From positions 1 through 5,580 of the forward strand of contig JAPPPA010000156.1 of assembly GCA_028817755.1 (NCBI GenBank): DNA of 5,580 nt, written 5' to 3'. A program made the position numbers and the translations under genes. The stretch is from Gammaproteobacteria bacterium. GTDB lineage: Bacteria > Pseudomonadota > Gammaproteobacteria > JAPPPA01. This document shows positions 1 to 5,580 of this stretch, piece after piece. The notes under the pieces were generated by a model. That model was not told where the DNA came from. It saw only the letters and a list, made by a program, of their open reading frames with translations, and searched no databases. Position 1 is the stretch's first letter. The number at the start of each line of letters is the position of its first letter.

Positions 1-260
1 GCCTTGGTGTAGATATCATTACTGGGCTAGATTTTGATGGCGTTGCGACATGGGTGAATGGCCGTGTGTTTAATGTGCTGAATGGCAAAATTTATAAATG
101 CCAGCTGAGTTTGCCAGAAGAGGGCGTGCTGAAACTACGTGGTTTTATCGGTGTGCCGTTGTTTGGTGGTAGTGTGTTATGGCACAAGTTAGAAGATTCT
201 CAACGTACCGCAATGCCGAGCTTTCCTAATCGCTTTGAATATCCTGAAACTTGGCCATAG
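1..260 (+). CDS. DUF2147 family protein, C-terminal part (5' end outside window)
   Basis: The frame is open from base 3 to the TAG at 258-260, giving 85 visible residues with no start that looks genuine; the gene begins upstream. The visible part contains W-V-N-G-R-V at residues 17-22, then N-G-K-I-Y (26-30), a basic/hydrophobic strand, and L-K-L-R-G-F-I-G-V-P-L-F-G with a Trp shortly after. This order (W..G.I/V, NGK.Y, L.(V)RG..G....G, W) is the signature I know from the C-terminal half of DUF2147. These are small proteins, usually about 120-160 residues with a signal peptide and a lipocalin-like beta fold; their function is not established. The tail after the Trp is charged and then Pro-rich, as is common. 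The next gene starts 25 bases downstream on the same strand, so the two may be co-transcribed. Family assignment is fairly sure; cellular role is unknown. Confidence 0.8.
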   Translation, partial: LGVDIITGLDFDGVATWVNGRVFNVLNGKIYKCQLSLPEEGVLKLRGFIGVPLFGGSVLWHKLEDSQRTAMPSFPNRFEYPETWP

Positions 261-285
261 CCCAAGTTTGTCTCGTTAACTATTC

Positions 286-1431
286 ATGACGGTTTTGCAT
301 CCCATTTGGTTGGCGCTAGTTTGCGCCTTCGTCATTAGCTCGACTGCTTCGGCAGCCGAGGCTGAGCCTAATGCTGTGGATCAAACACCCGCTGATGAGC
401 AAGCGGTAGCCGAAGATACGCCTGGCGAAAAGCTCGACGAAACCCTCGCGAATGAGATCAACCACCTAGATTATTTGTTTACCCCGGGCCATGTGTTTCC
501 GTTATTCGGTACACACCCTTACATTGCTGAAGGCCTGCCACCCGGTGTAAAGCCGCCGTTGCCGTATGGTTTAACGCCGGGCATATTTGTGCAAACACAA
601 GATATTCAGCTGACAGACTTCCGTATTAACTCGGTTGATGTGGCTGGTATACCAATCGACACCATTCCAGAGTTCTTTCCGCTGTTAGCTGGTTTAACCA
701 ACGTGGAAGTCGACATCCCGAATGAGCTGGTACAAAAAAGTATTCGTGCTGATGCGTGGCTGTTACCGATCTTAAATGTCTTCGCGCTCTACGGCGAAGT
801 TGAAGGTGATGTCTCGGTGGATATCAAAATCCCGGAGCAATCGTTGATTCCCGGTGGCCCCTTGGCTGATTTACTGGGTGGCGTAGCGACTATTCCGCAA
901 ATCGATATCCCCTTATTTGATGTGCAATATTTTGGTGAGGCGGTTGGCTATGGCTATACCGTGGCCTTGGGTTACAAGCGCTTCTTTATGACCTGGACCG
1001 AGGTTGAAACCACTACCGACCTAGATTCTGATCAGGGCTTTACGATCCAGTCTGACTCGATCGTATTGAACCCGCGAGCTGGGTGGATTTGGACACCATG
1101 GCTCACCACGTGGGTTGGGGGCTTGCACTTAGAAGTGACTAAAGTAGCCGTGCAATCTAACGGCAACGATTTCTTAGGTGATCTTGATTTGCTCCAAAAC
1201 CTGCCAGTGGTGGGCGGCCCCGTTGGTGATTTACTCGGCAACTTGTTGGAAACCGTGCCGGTGGTAAACGAGGCTGTTGCTTTGGATTTTGAGGTGACCT
1301 TGGTTGAAGAGCAGCCTTGGAATTATCTCGCTGGTGCTTTGATCAATGTTGGTCCCAACATCGCTATTGAGTTTGAAGCAGGCTGGGGTGTTCGCGAATA
1401 TTGGCTTGCCGGTTTAGGCGTCCGTTTCTAA
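286..1431 (+). CDS. Predicted secreted/outer-membrane beta-rich protein, unrecognised family
   Basis: The 381-residue product starts with a clear Sec signal peptide: a hydrophobic run at about 6-20 and a likely cleavage after A-S-A near residue 23. An acidic, Ala/Pro-rich linker (24-60) and a Pro/Gly-rich segment (65-100) follow. From about 150 onward it is rich in alternating hydrophobic/polar strands with many Trp, Tyr and Gly, such as 155-180, 215-240, 258-290 and 330-381. It ends in G-V-R-F; a C-terminal Phe is typical of outer-membrane barrels recognised by the BAM machinery. A motif GGP-x-x-DLLG occurs twice (about 190-198 and 310-318), each copy followed by an IP/VP-rich stretch. The start is fixed by an in-frame TAA at 277-279; no good Shine-Dalgarno sequence precedes it. 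I do not recognise the family. It could be a barrel or a beta-rich periplasmic protein; envelope location is likely and function unknown. Confidence 0.85.
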   Translation: MTVLHPIWLALVCAFVISSTASAAEAEPNAVDQTPADEQAVAEDTPGEKLDETLANEINHLDYLFTPGHVFPLFGTHPYIAEGLPPGVKPPLPYGLTPGIFVQTQDIQLTDFRINSVDVAGIPIDTIPEFFPLLAGLTNVEVDIPNELVQKSIRADAWLLPILNVFALYGEVEGDVSVDIKIPEQSLIPGGPLADLLGGVATIPQIDIPLFDVQYFGEAVGYGYTVALGYKRFFMTWTEVETTTDLDSDQGFTIQSDSIVLNPRAGWIWTPWLTTWVGGLHLEVTKVAVQSNGNDFLGDLDLLQNLPVVGGPVGDLLGNLLETVPVVNEAVALDFEVTLVEEQPWNYLAGALINVGPNIAIEFEAGWGVREYWLAGLGVRF

Positions 1432-1483
1432 TTTTTCCGAGCGCTTTTTTCTACAGCGTTCATTTTTCTCGACTAACGCACTA

Positions 1484-1508
1484 AATAACCGACGAAAGGC
1501 GGTTTATT
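1484..1508 (+). terminator. Possible weak terminator hairpin after the envelope-protein gene
   Basis: The arms 1484-1491 and 1500-1508 pair over 8 base pairs (three G:C, five A:T) with one bulged T at 1505 and an 8-base loop. AT-rich sequence follows but there is no proper T run. A second, smaller inverted repeat (GCGTT at 1456-1460, AACGC at 1475-1479) lies upstream. This placement fits termination of the gene ending at 1431, but the stem is short and the call is tentative. Confidence 0.2.
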
Positions 1509-1531
1509 AATTGCAATTGAATTCGAATTCA
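1509..1531. promoter_or_regulatory. Two adjoining perfect palindromes, possible operator
   Basis: AATTGCAATT (1509-1518) and TGAATTCGAATTCA (1518-1531) are each perfect palindromes, of 10 and 14 bases, sharing one base. The second contains two GAATTC sites back to back. They sit in the most AT-rich part of the gap upstream of the membrane protein/sulfotransferase unit, where a promoter would be expected. Symmetric dimer-binding sites look like this, but AT-rich sequence yields such palindromes easily by chance and no known regulator motif is recognised. Confidence 0.2.
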
Positions 1532-1705
1532 TTAATATGTTCAGCGAGGGCATCGGCAGCAAGGGACTCGAGCCTGTGACCGTTTAGGCGGTTACTAAAT
1601 GCGCTGGTGGTCGGCGTGCAATGTCAGCAGGACGCGGCATTGTTCTTAAAACCAACAGATAGCTTCGTGTAACTCATCATCGATAATATTCGGGATATCG
1701 CTTCG

Positions 1706-2245
1706 ATGGACTCCTCCTCCAAGCCAACGGCCCCCTCGCCGCCGACTCAAGGCGAGTGGATGGCGTGTCACCCAGGTCGTGATTCACGTAGTGCTGAAAG
1801 CCAAATGAGTCTTTTTGACAAAGCTTGGCTGAAAGGCGCTGAGTGGATTGCGGCCTTGGGTGGGGCGTTTTTTATAGGTACGTTGGTGGCCGCCGTTAAT
1901 TTCCCTCATGGCCTTGAGAGTGCTGTAGTGGCGGGAATTAAGCAGGCCGTATGGACCGGTTTTATGGCAGGGTTCTTAACCAAGTTCTGCCGATTTCTAT
2001 GCATGCAACCTCATTTTCGAATACTGCCGCCGATGGTTTGTGCAACCTTGGGGCCTTCGGTATTTGCGATTGCCGGTGTATCAATCGTGCACCACTTAGA
2101 AGGAACGGCTGATCCCGTTGCTTCAATTTTAATTACCGTGATTCTGGCTCCGCCGGGGTTCTGGGTAATAGCGCATAATATGCGTCGTGCAGCAAAGGCT
2201 GCGAAACACAATTCATTACAAATTAGCTCACGAGACGAGACATGA
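1706..2245 (+). CDS. Small polytopic inner-membrane protein, unknown function
   Basis: The longest reading is 179 residues. Residues 1-33 are Ser/Pro-rich and hydrophilic, while the protein-like core begins at M34 with M-S-L-F-D-K-A-W. Four hydrophobic segments follow, at about 47-66, 73-98, 105-128 and 137-158, then a basic and polar tail, suggesting a four-helix inner-membrane protein. The start is undecided: ATG at 1706 is the longest; ATG at 1760 has AAGG seven bases upstream, the best Shine-Dalgarno of the three; ATG at 1805 gives the compact 146-residue core with only a weak GAAAG nearby. I give the longest form as the outer limit and think 1760 or 1805 more likely. The stop overlaps the sulfotransferase start in ATGA, so the two are almost certainly translationally coupled and may act together. 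I do not recognise the family. Confidence 0.75.
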   Translation: MDSSSKPTAPSPPTQGEWMACHPGRDSRSAESQMSLFDKAWLKGAEWIAALGGAFFIGTLVAAVNFPHGLESAVVAGIKQAVWTGFMAGFLTKFCRFLCMQPHFRILPPMVCATLGPSVFAIAGVSIVHHLEGTADPVASILITVILAPPGFWVIAHNMRRAAKAAKHNSLQISSRDET

Positions 2246-3372
2246 TCCCATTTGACTGGCGCATGTTAGGCAACATGCTACGTTCAACCTTTAGTGCCGA
2301 ACATTTCACTGTTCGCCATGCGTTAATTTCCGTCACGTTTTTGTTGCTGACGATACTCTTTATGATCGTCATTCTGCCGTTTCGTATTTTGGACAGCTTG
2401 TTTTTCCCTTCATGGCGAAAAACGCCGGTGCAAGCGCCGATATACATTTTGGCAACGCCACGTTCCGGCACTACCTTTTTGCACCGTATGCTTTGTGCAG
2501 ATGATCAGTTTTCTTGGATCAAGCTGTACCACACCATTTTCCCATCGGTGATTTTGTATAAGTTGTTCGCTGGACTTGGTTGGTTGGACAGCAAAATTGG
2601 TAGCCCGTTTCAGCGCCTCATCGGTATGTTGGAAGGGCGCGCGTTTAAAGGCTGGGAAGGCATTCATGCTACCGGGCTGAGTAAATCAGAAGAAGACGAA
2701 CAGTACTGGGTGTACACATTGATGACACCGGCTTCTCTACTACTATTCCCGTGGCTTAATAAAACCGCTGATGTGCGTTTTGTGGATCATCTAGAAGAGC
2801 CGCGTCGTCGTAAGCTGGGCCAGTACTATCTGAATAATTTGCAGCGTCACGCCTACGCTACAGGGCAGCAACACACATTGCTGGCTAAGAACGCTTTGGC
2901 GATTGGCCGCCTGCGTACACAGATGGAAGTGACACCGGATATGCGAGTAGTGCACTTGGTACGTCATCCATATGAAGCGATTGCGTCAATGATTTCCATG
3001 TTCACCGTGCCGTGGAAAGCGCATTCTCCCGAGAAGATGTCAGATCCAGAATACACTGGCCAAATTGCGACACTATTGATCGAGTACTACCGCTATATGT
3101 TGGAGCTACAAAAAGAGCTACCAGCTGATCGCTATATTGAAGTGCGTTATGAAAACTTAATTGCCGAACCTAAAGCGGTAGTTGAGCGTATTTACGATCA
3201 ATTCGAATTGCCGATGTCGGACGATTATGCGCAGTGGTTGGATGCTGAAGTGAACAAGTCTCGTCAGTACAAGAGCAGTCACAGTTACAGCTTGGCTGAT
3301 TTTGGTTTAGATGAGGCGGATATCGCCCGCGAAGCAGCTGATTTATTTGAACACTACGGTTTCGCCCGCTAG
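2242..3372 (+). CDS. Membrane-anchored sulfotransferase family protein
   Basis: The 376-residue product has one strongly hydrophobic segment at about 28-50, consistent with an N-terminal membrane anchor, then a sulfotransferase domain. The 5'-phosphosulfate loop is P-R-S-G-T-T-F-L at 73-80, just after a hydrophobic strand (P-I-Y-I-L-A-T), as in enzymes that use PAPS. The 3'-phosphate site is seen in L-V-R-H-P-Y-E-A-I-A-S at 239-249, with Arg241 and Ser249 the expected contacts. L-L-A-K-N-A-L with G-R-L at 213-224 and V-R-Y-E-N-L-I-A-E-P at 301-310 are further family blocks, and the length is normal for the broad Sulfotransfer_3 group. The expected reaction is transfer of sulfate from PAPS to a hydroxyl or amine acceptor; the acceptor (lipid, glycan or small molecule) cannot be read from the sequence. 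The start overlaps the upstream stop by four bases. The gene converges on the TetR gene. Confidence 0.88.
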   Translation: MIPFDWRMLGNMLRSTFSAEHFTVRHALISVTFLLLTILFMIVILPFRILDSLFFPSWRKTPVQAPIYILATPRSGTTFLHRMLCADDQFSWIKLYHTIFPSVILYKLFAGLGWLDSKIGSPFQRLIGMLEGRAFKGWEGIHATGLSKSEEDEQYWVYTLMTPASLLLFPWLNKTADVRFVDHLEEPRRRKLGQYYLNNLQRHAYATGQQHTLLAKNALAIGRLRTQMEVTPDMRVVHLVRHPYEAIASMISMFTVPWKAHSPEKMSDPEYTGQIATLLIEYYRYMLELQKELPADRYIEVRYENLIAEPKAVVERIYDQFELPMSDDYAQWLDAEVNKSRQYKSSHSYSLADFGLDEADIAREAADLFEHYGFAR

Positions 3373-3377
3373 GGCGA
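3362..3377. terminator. Short GC hairpin between convergent genes, possible bidirectional terminator
   Basis: TCGCCC (3362-3367) and GGGCGA (3372-3377) pair perfectly around the four-base loop GCTA, and the hairpin includes the sulfotransferase stop codon. A competing inverted repeat, CGAGGC (3375-3380) with GCCTCG (3404-3409), has a 23-base loop and is followed by five Ts at 3412-3416 on the + strand, which suits termination of rightward transcripts. Neither is a classic intrinsic terminator, but the location between two convergent stops is right. Confidence 0.3.
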
Positions 3378-3384
3378 GGCTGCA

Positions 3385-4107
3385 TTATTCTTTAGCTTCT
3401 TCTGCCTCGGCTTTTTGCTTATCGGCTGCCATCTGCATAAAGCCAGAAAGTAGCTGTGCTGCTTTCACGGCGTTTTCGCCTTGGCCGATATAACCCGCTA
3501 AACCACCAATCGTGAAGCGCATCACGTAAAGCACAGCATCATCAACGCTTGGTGAGCCGGTGGTAATAATGTGTTGGCTCATGCCTAAGCAAAGGCTAAT
3601 AACACATTGCGCTAGTACCGGAATATCGTTAATTGAAATGGTGCCACTGCGTTCCATGTCATCCATGGCAAGTGCTTCTAATTGACGAATGTGACTGGTA
3701 ATAAGCTCGTCAATTTCCTTGGTGTGACCGTAGCCGTATTGATACCAAGAAATAAATAAATCTTTGTTGTCAGTGTTTACGCGGATCAGGGTGTCGAATA
3801 AGCCGCGGATAGCGGCAATTTGGCCTGGTACATCGGTGTATTCATCACCGCGCTGGAGCTTATTACGCCCTTGCTCTAACGCATCAATAACATGGGCAAA
3901 GTGCTCAGCAAGCACCTCTTCAAACAAGCTTTCTTTGTCTTGGTAATAAGAGTAAAAGGTGCCCGTCGCAACGCCAGCGCGTTTCGTGATTTTGGTGATC
4001 GCGGTGTGAGTAATGCCATTCTTAGCAAACTCTTTAATTGCGGCTTCGCCAAGTTTTTCACGTTTATTAGGAACGCGTTTGCGGGCGTGATGACGGCTTA
4101 ATGGCAT
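3385..4107 (-). CDS. TetR/AcrR family transcriptional regulator
   Basis: With the ATG at 4107 the product is 240 residues. A basic leader (about 1-16) precedes a TetR N-terminal domain: helix 1 A-A-I-K-E-F-A-K-N-G (about 22-31), then T-A-I-T-K-I-T-K-R-A-G-V with the recognition helix A-T-G-T-F-Y-S-Y-Y (about 47-55) and D-K-E-S-L-F-E-E-V-L. This is the hallmark TetR helix-turn-helix. The remaining helical part is the ligand-binding and dimerisation domain, ending in a charged Ala/Glu/Lys tail. An in-frame TTG at 4119 would add four residues, but the ATG is preceded by GAGAAG four bases upstream, so I prefer it. It is a DNA-binding repressor (or rarely activator) responding to a small molecule. 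It follows the feo genes on the same strand with a gap of about 106 bases and converges on the sulfotransferase. The target genes are not evident; autoregulation is usual for the family. Confidence 0.93.
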   Translation of the reverse strand: MPLSRHHARKRVPNKREKLGEAAIKEFAKNGITHTAITKITKRAGVATGTFYSYYQDKESLFEEVLAEHFAHVIDALEQGRNKLQRGDEYTDVPGQIAAIRGLFDTLIRVNTDNKDLFISWYQYGYGHTKEIDELITSHIRQLEALAMDDMERSGTISINDIPVLAQCVISLCLGMSQHIITTGSPSVDDAVLYVMRFTIGGLAGYIGQGENAVKAAQLLSGFMQMAADKQKAEAEEAKE

Positions 4108-4147
4108 GTCGCTTCTCAACTCTCAATCTGACAACACGAGATTTTTG

Positions 4148-4176
4148 AGCATTTATTGTGCCAAAAAACTAATGCT
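4148..4176. promoter_or_regulatory. Inverted repeat upstream of the tetR-family gene, possible operator
   Basis: AGCATT at 4148-4153 and AATGCT at 4171-4176 form perfect six-base arms separated by 17 bases, about 40-70 bases upstream of the regulator's ATG. TetR-family regulators commonly bind inverted repeats in their own promoters, and this is the clearest symmetric element in the gap. On the - strand the spacer includes TTGGCA (4164-4159), a possible -35 box, but no good -10 follows at the right distance. The arms are short and the call is tentative. Confidence 0.22.
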
Positions 4177-4213
4177 TTAGGTGACTTTGCTACCGTTTAT
4201 TCGTTATTTGTAT

Positions 4214-4423
4214 TCACTTATCGGAAATATCCGACTTTTGCGTCACGTTAATCGGTATGTTTTTGAAAGTTTGTTCTGCAGGTGCGGCCTGTGGGCAGTC
4301 ATTGCAATCTGATGATTTGGCGCCGCTGGCCTGTCGCCTTTTAGCTAGCCAACGCCCCAGTAGATAGCCGACAGTGAGTGCGACTATTCCGAGGGCTATC
4401 CATTCTTGCAATGAGCTTGGCAT
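4214..4423 (-). CDS. FeoB-associated small membrane protein with a CxxC motif
   Basis: The 69-residue product has one hydrophobic helix at about 8-24 (I-A-L-G-I-V-A-L-T-V-G-Y-L-L-G), followed by a basic stretch (R-W-L-A-K-R-R), which predicts an anchored protein with its tail in the cytoplasm. The tail carries C-x-x-C (D-C-N-D-C-P) at about residues 40-43, then a polar end. This plan (single helix, basic stop-transfer, short Cys motif, length 45-75) matches the small FeoB-associated Cys-rich proteins found next to feoB in many bacteria. Most of those have more Cys and Gly than this one. The ATG lies two bases after the feoB stop, so it is the last gene of the feo operon and probably translationally coupled. 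Such proteins are thought to assist or sense iron at FeoB; their exact role is not settled. It is not a classic winged-helix FeoC. Confidence 0.8.
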   Translation of the reverse strand: MPSSLQEWIALGIVALTVGYLLGRWLAKRRQASGAKSSDCNDCPQAAPAEQTFKNIPINVTQKSDISDK

Positions 4424-4425
4424 GC

Positions 4426-5580
4426 TTACCCAATCAAGTTGTAACTGAGAAAGGCGCCTGCATAGCCAAGCAGTGTCATGTATGTCCAGGCGATGACCGG
4501 CCAGCGCCAGCCGCCGGTTTCACGGCGCATGGTGGCCACTGTTGCCATACACTGCAGGCAAAACGCGTAGAAAATTAGTAGGCCAATCGCCATGCCGGTT
4601 GTGAATACAGGCTTGCCGTCTGGCCACTTTGCGTTGCGTAGTCTTTCGATCAGCGTTTGGTCCGTTTCATCCGCTTCTGCGCCAACCGCGTAGATCGTAC
4701 CAAGCACGGCAACAACGACTTCACGCGCCGGGAATGAGGCGAGTACGCCAGCGGTGACTTTCCAATCCCAGCCTAGCGGGCGGAATACAGGCTCGATCGC
4801 TTGCCCGGCGCGGCCCAAAATAGATTGGTCTAAATGTGCCGCGGCGTATTGGTTCTCAATATCAATAGTGGCGCTTTCGATTGTGGCTTCGTCTAGCTGT
4901 TGTAATGCTAGCGCCGCAATTTGGGTATCGCGTTGTTGTTCTAAATCAGCATTGCGAGGGAAATAGGTCGCACCCCAAACAATAATCGTAACCGCAAAAA
5001 TAACGGTACCGGCGCGGCGTAAGAACACCTTGGCGCGTTCACTTAAATTGATAAAGAAAGAACGCCAGTTGGGCTTTCTAAACGGCGGTAGTTCTAATAG
5101 AAACGGTGGGGTTGGGCCACGCAGTAGGGTTTTCTTAAATAACCAAGCGGTGAAAATGCCACCGAAAATGCCTAAGAAATAAAGACCGAGTAGTACTAAG
5201 CCGGGCAGGTTAATCAAACCGCCCAGCCACGTTTCATGCGGCACAAAAGCAGCGATAAGCAGTGCGTATACCGGCAGGCGCGCTGAGCAAGTCATAAACG
5301 GTGCTGCCAGAATGGTGGCGATACGGTCTTTGCGTTCTGGGATGACGCGTGTTGCCATAATGCCGGGTACGGCGCAGGCAAAGCTGGAGAGCATCGGAAT
5401 AAAGCTTTGGCCGCTAAGGCCGCACCAGCGCATGAGCCGGTCCATCATAAAGGCGGCGCGGGCCATATAGCCGATGTCTTCTAGCAGCAGGATAAATGCA
5501 AACAGAATCAGAATTTGTGGCAGAAAGATCACAACGCTGCCAACACCGGCAATGATGCCGTCAACTACCAAGCTATTCAG
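4426..5580 (-). CDS. feoB: Ferrous iron transport protein B, C-terminal permease part (5' end outside window)
   Basis: The 384 visible residues are the membrane domain of FeoB, the inner-membrane Fe(II) permease. The cytoplasmic N-terminal GTPase and its spacer domain lie beyond the window edge. The frame is open at 5580 and begins mid-protein with a V-D-G-I-I-A-G-V-G segment. The first Gate motif is visible as S-S-F-A-C-A-V-P-G-I-M-A-T-R (65-78), with M-T-C-S-A-R-L-P-V-Y at 96-105. The second Gate region includes A-S-F-P-A-R-E-V-V-V (271-280). C-L-Q-C (351-354) lies in a late helix. About 55 polar residues rich in Gln and Ala (about 205-260) separate helices in the middle, a variable loop in this family. 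No frameshift or internal stop is seen. The small Cys protein follows after two bases. Operon control by Fur or FNR is usual for feo, but the promoter is not in this window. Confidence 0.97.
   Translation of the reverse strand: MNSLVVDGIIAGVGSVVIFLPQILILFAFILLLEDIGYMARAAFMMDRLMRWCGLSGQSFIPMLSSFACAVPGIMATRVIPERKDRIATILAAPFMTCSARLPVYALLIAAFVPHETWLGGLINLPGLVLLGLYFLGIFGGIFTAWLFKKTLLRGPTPPFLLELPPFRKPNWRSFFINLSERAKVFLRRAGTVIFAVTIIVWGATYFPRNADLEQQRDTQIAALALQQLDEATIESATIDIENQYAAAHLDQSILGRAGQAIEPVFRPLGWDWKVTAGVLASFPAREVVVAVLGTIYAVGAEADETDQTLIERLRNAKWPDGKPVFTTGMAIGLLIFYAFCLQCMATVATMRRETGGWRWPVIAWTYMTLLGYAGAFLSYNLIG

Larger units (their letters stand above)
1432..1705. other. Intergenic region with palindromes; no gene seen
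   Basis: No open frame in this gap has a plausible start and protein-like composition. It holds, in order, the weak hairpins at 1456-1508, two adjoining AT-rich perfect palindromes at 1509-1518 and 1518-1531, a segment at 1553-1599 with tRNA-3'-half-like spacing on the - strand, and an apparently structureless stretch to 1705. The promoter of the downstream two-gene unit must lie here, or in the first hundred bases of the longest reading of that gene. The AT-rich block at 1503-1539 is the best place for it: TTGCAA at 1512-1517 and TAATAT at 1533-1538 are 15 bases apart, which is only a poor sigma-70 match. Confidence 0.4.

Noticed and set aside
54..260. A complete small gene starting at GTG 54
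   Set aside because: The frame is open to the window edge and the residues before 54 continue the DUF2147 signature, so this is an internal codon of a longer gene.
1032..1241. Antisense open frame within the envelope-protein gene
   Set aside because: It lies wholly inside a well-supported gene and its product is basic, Ser/Pro-rich and without recognisable motifs.
1576..1595. Hairpin GTGACCG/CGGTTAC as a terminator or riboswitch
   Set aside because: It has no T run, one G:T pair, no neighbouring gene end, and no known riboswitch pattern around it; it also competes with the tRNA-like fold.
2223..2667. Antisense open frames across the start of the sulfotransferase gene
   Set aside because: The opposite strand encodes clear sulfotransferase motifs here, and the antisense products show no domain.
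3170..3493. Open frames on either strand around the convergent junction
   Set aside because: They straddle the ends of two real genes in other frames and have no start signals or domains.
4108..4119. TTG start at 4119 for the TetR-family gene, adding four residues
   Set aside because: The ATG at 4107 is a better start codon, and the TTG codon itself overlaps the GAGAAG that would serve as its ribosome binding site.
4378..4578. Cys- and His-containing + strand frame opposite feoB
   Set aside because: It is the reverse reading of the feoB 3' end and the small Cys gene, both strongly supported; the Cys/His content is incidental.
4426..5580. A truncated or broken feoB
   Set aside because: The N-terminal GTPase is missing only because the window ends; the frame is still open at base 5580.

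Overview
The window looks like ordinary chromosome from a gammaproteobacterium, probably marine or aquatic. This is an inference from mid-range base composition, tight gene packing, a FeoB of proteobacterial type with a small Cys-containing FeoB-associated membrane protein, a DUF2147 protein and a protein with outer-membrane features. No phage, transposon, CRISPR array or plasmid gene is visible.

Layout. The left part (1-1431, + strand) holds the 3' end of a DUF2147-family gene. It is followed after 25 bases by an unrecognised 381-residue protein with a signal peptide, beta-rich segments and a C-terminal Phe, consistent with an outer-membrane protein. A gap of about 270-370 bases (1432 to 1705, 1759 or 1804, depending on the next start) contains weak hairpins, two adjoining AT-rich palindromes and a segment on the - strand spaced like the 3' half of a tRNA. 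The centre (about 1706-3372, + strand) is a two-gene unit with an ATGA overlap: a small four-helix membrane protein and a membrane-anchored PAPS-type sulfotransferase.

The right part (3385-5580) is all on the - strand. In transcription order it contains the C-terminal 384 residues of the ferrous-iron permease FeoB (cut by the window edge), a 69-residue single-pass membrane protein with a CxxC motif starting 2 bases after the feoB stop, and, after about 106 bases, a TetR-family repressor. The repressor converges on the sulfotransferase gene, with only 12 bases between the two stops.

How the genes work together. FeoB and the small Cys protein form the end of a feo operon for Fe(II) uptake across the inner membrane. 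The sulfotransferase and its coupled membrane protein probably act together at the inner membrane, but the acceptor cannot be read from the sequence. The TetR regulator has no obvious target beyond itself. I see no convincing undescribed system. The most unusual items are the unrecognised envelope protein with a duplicated GGP-x-x-DLLG motif, the coupled membrane protein of unknown function, and the tRNA-like fragment in the gap.
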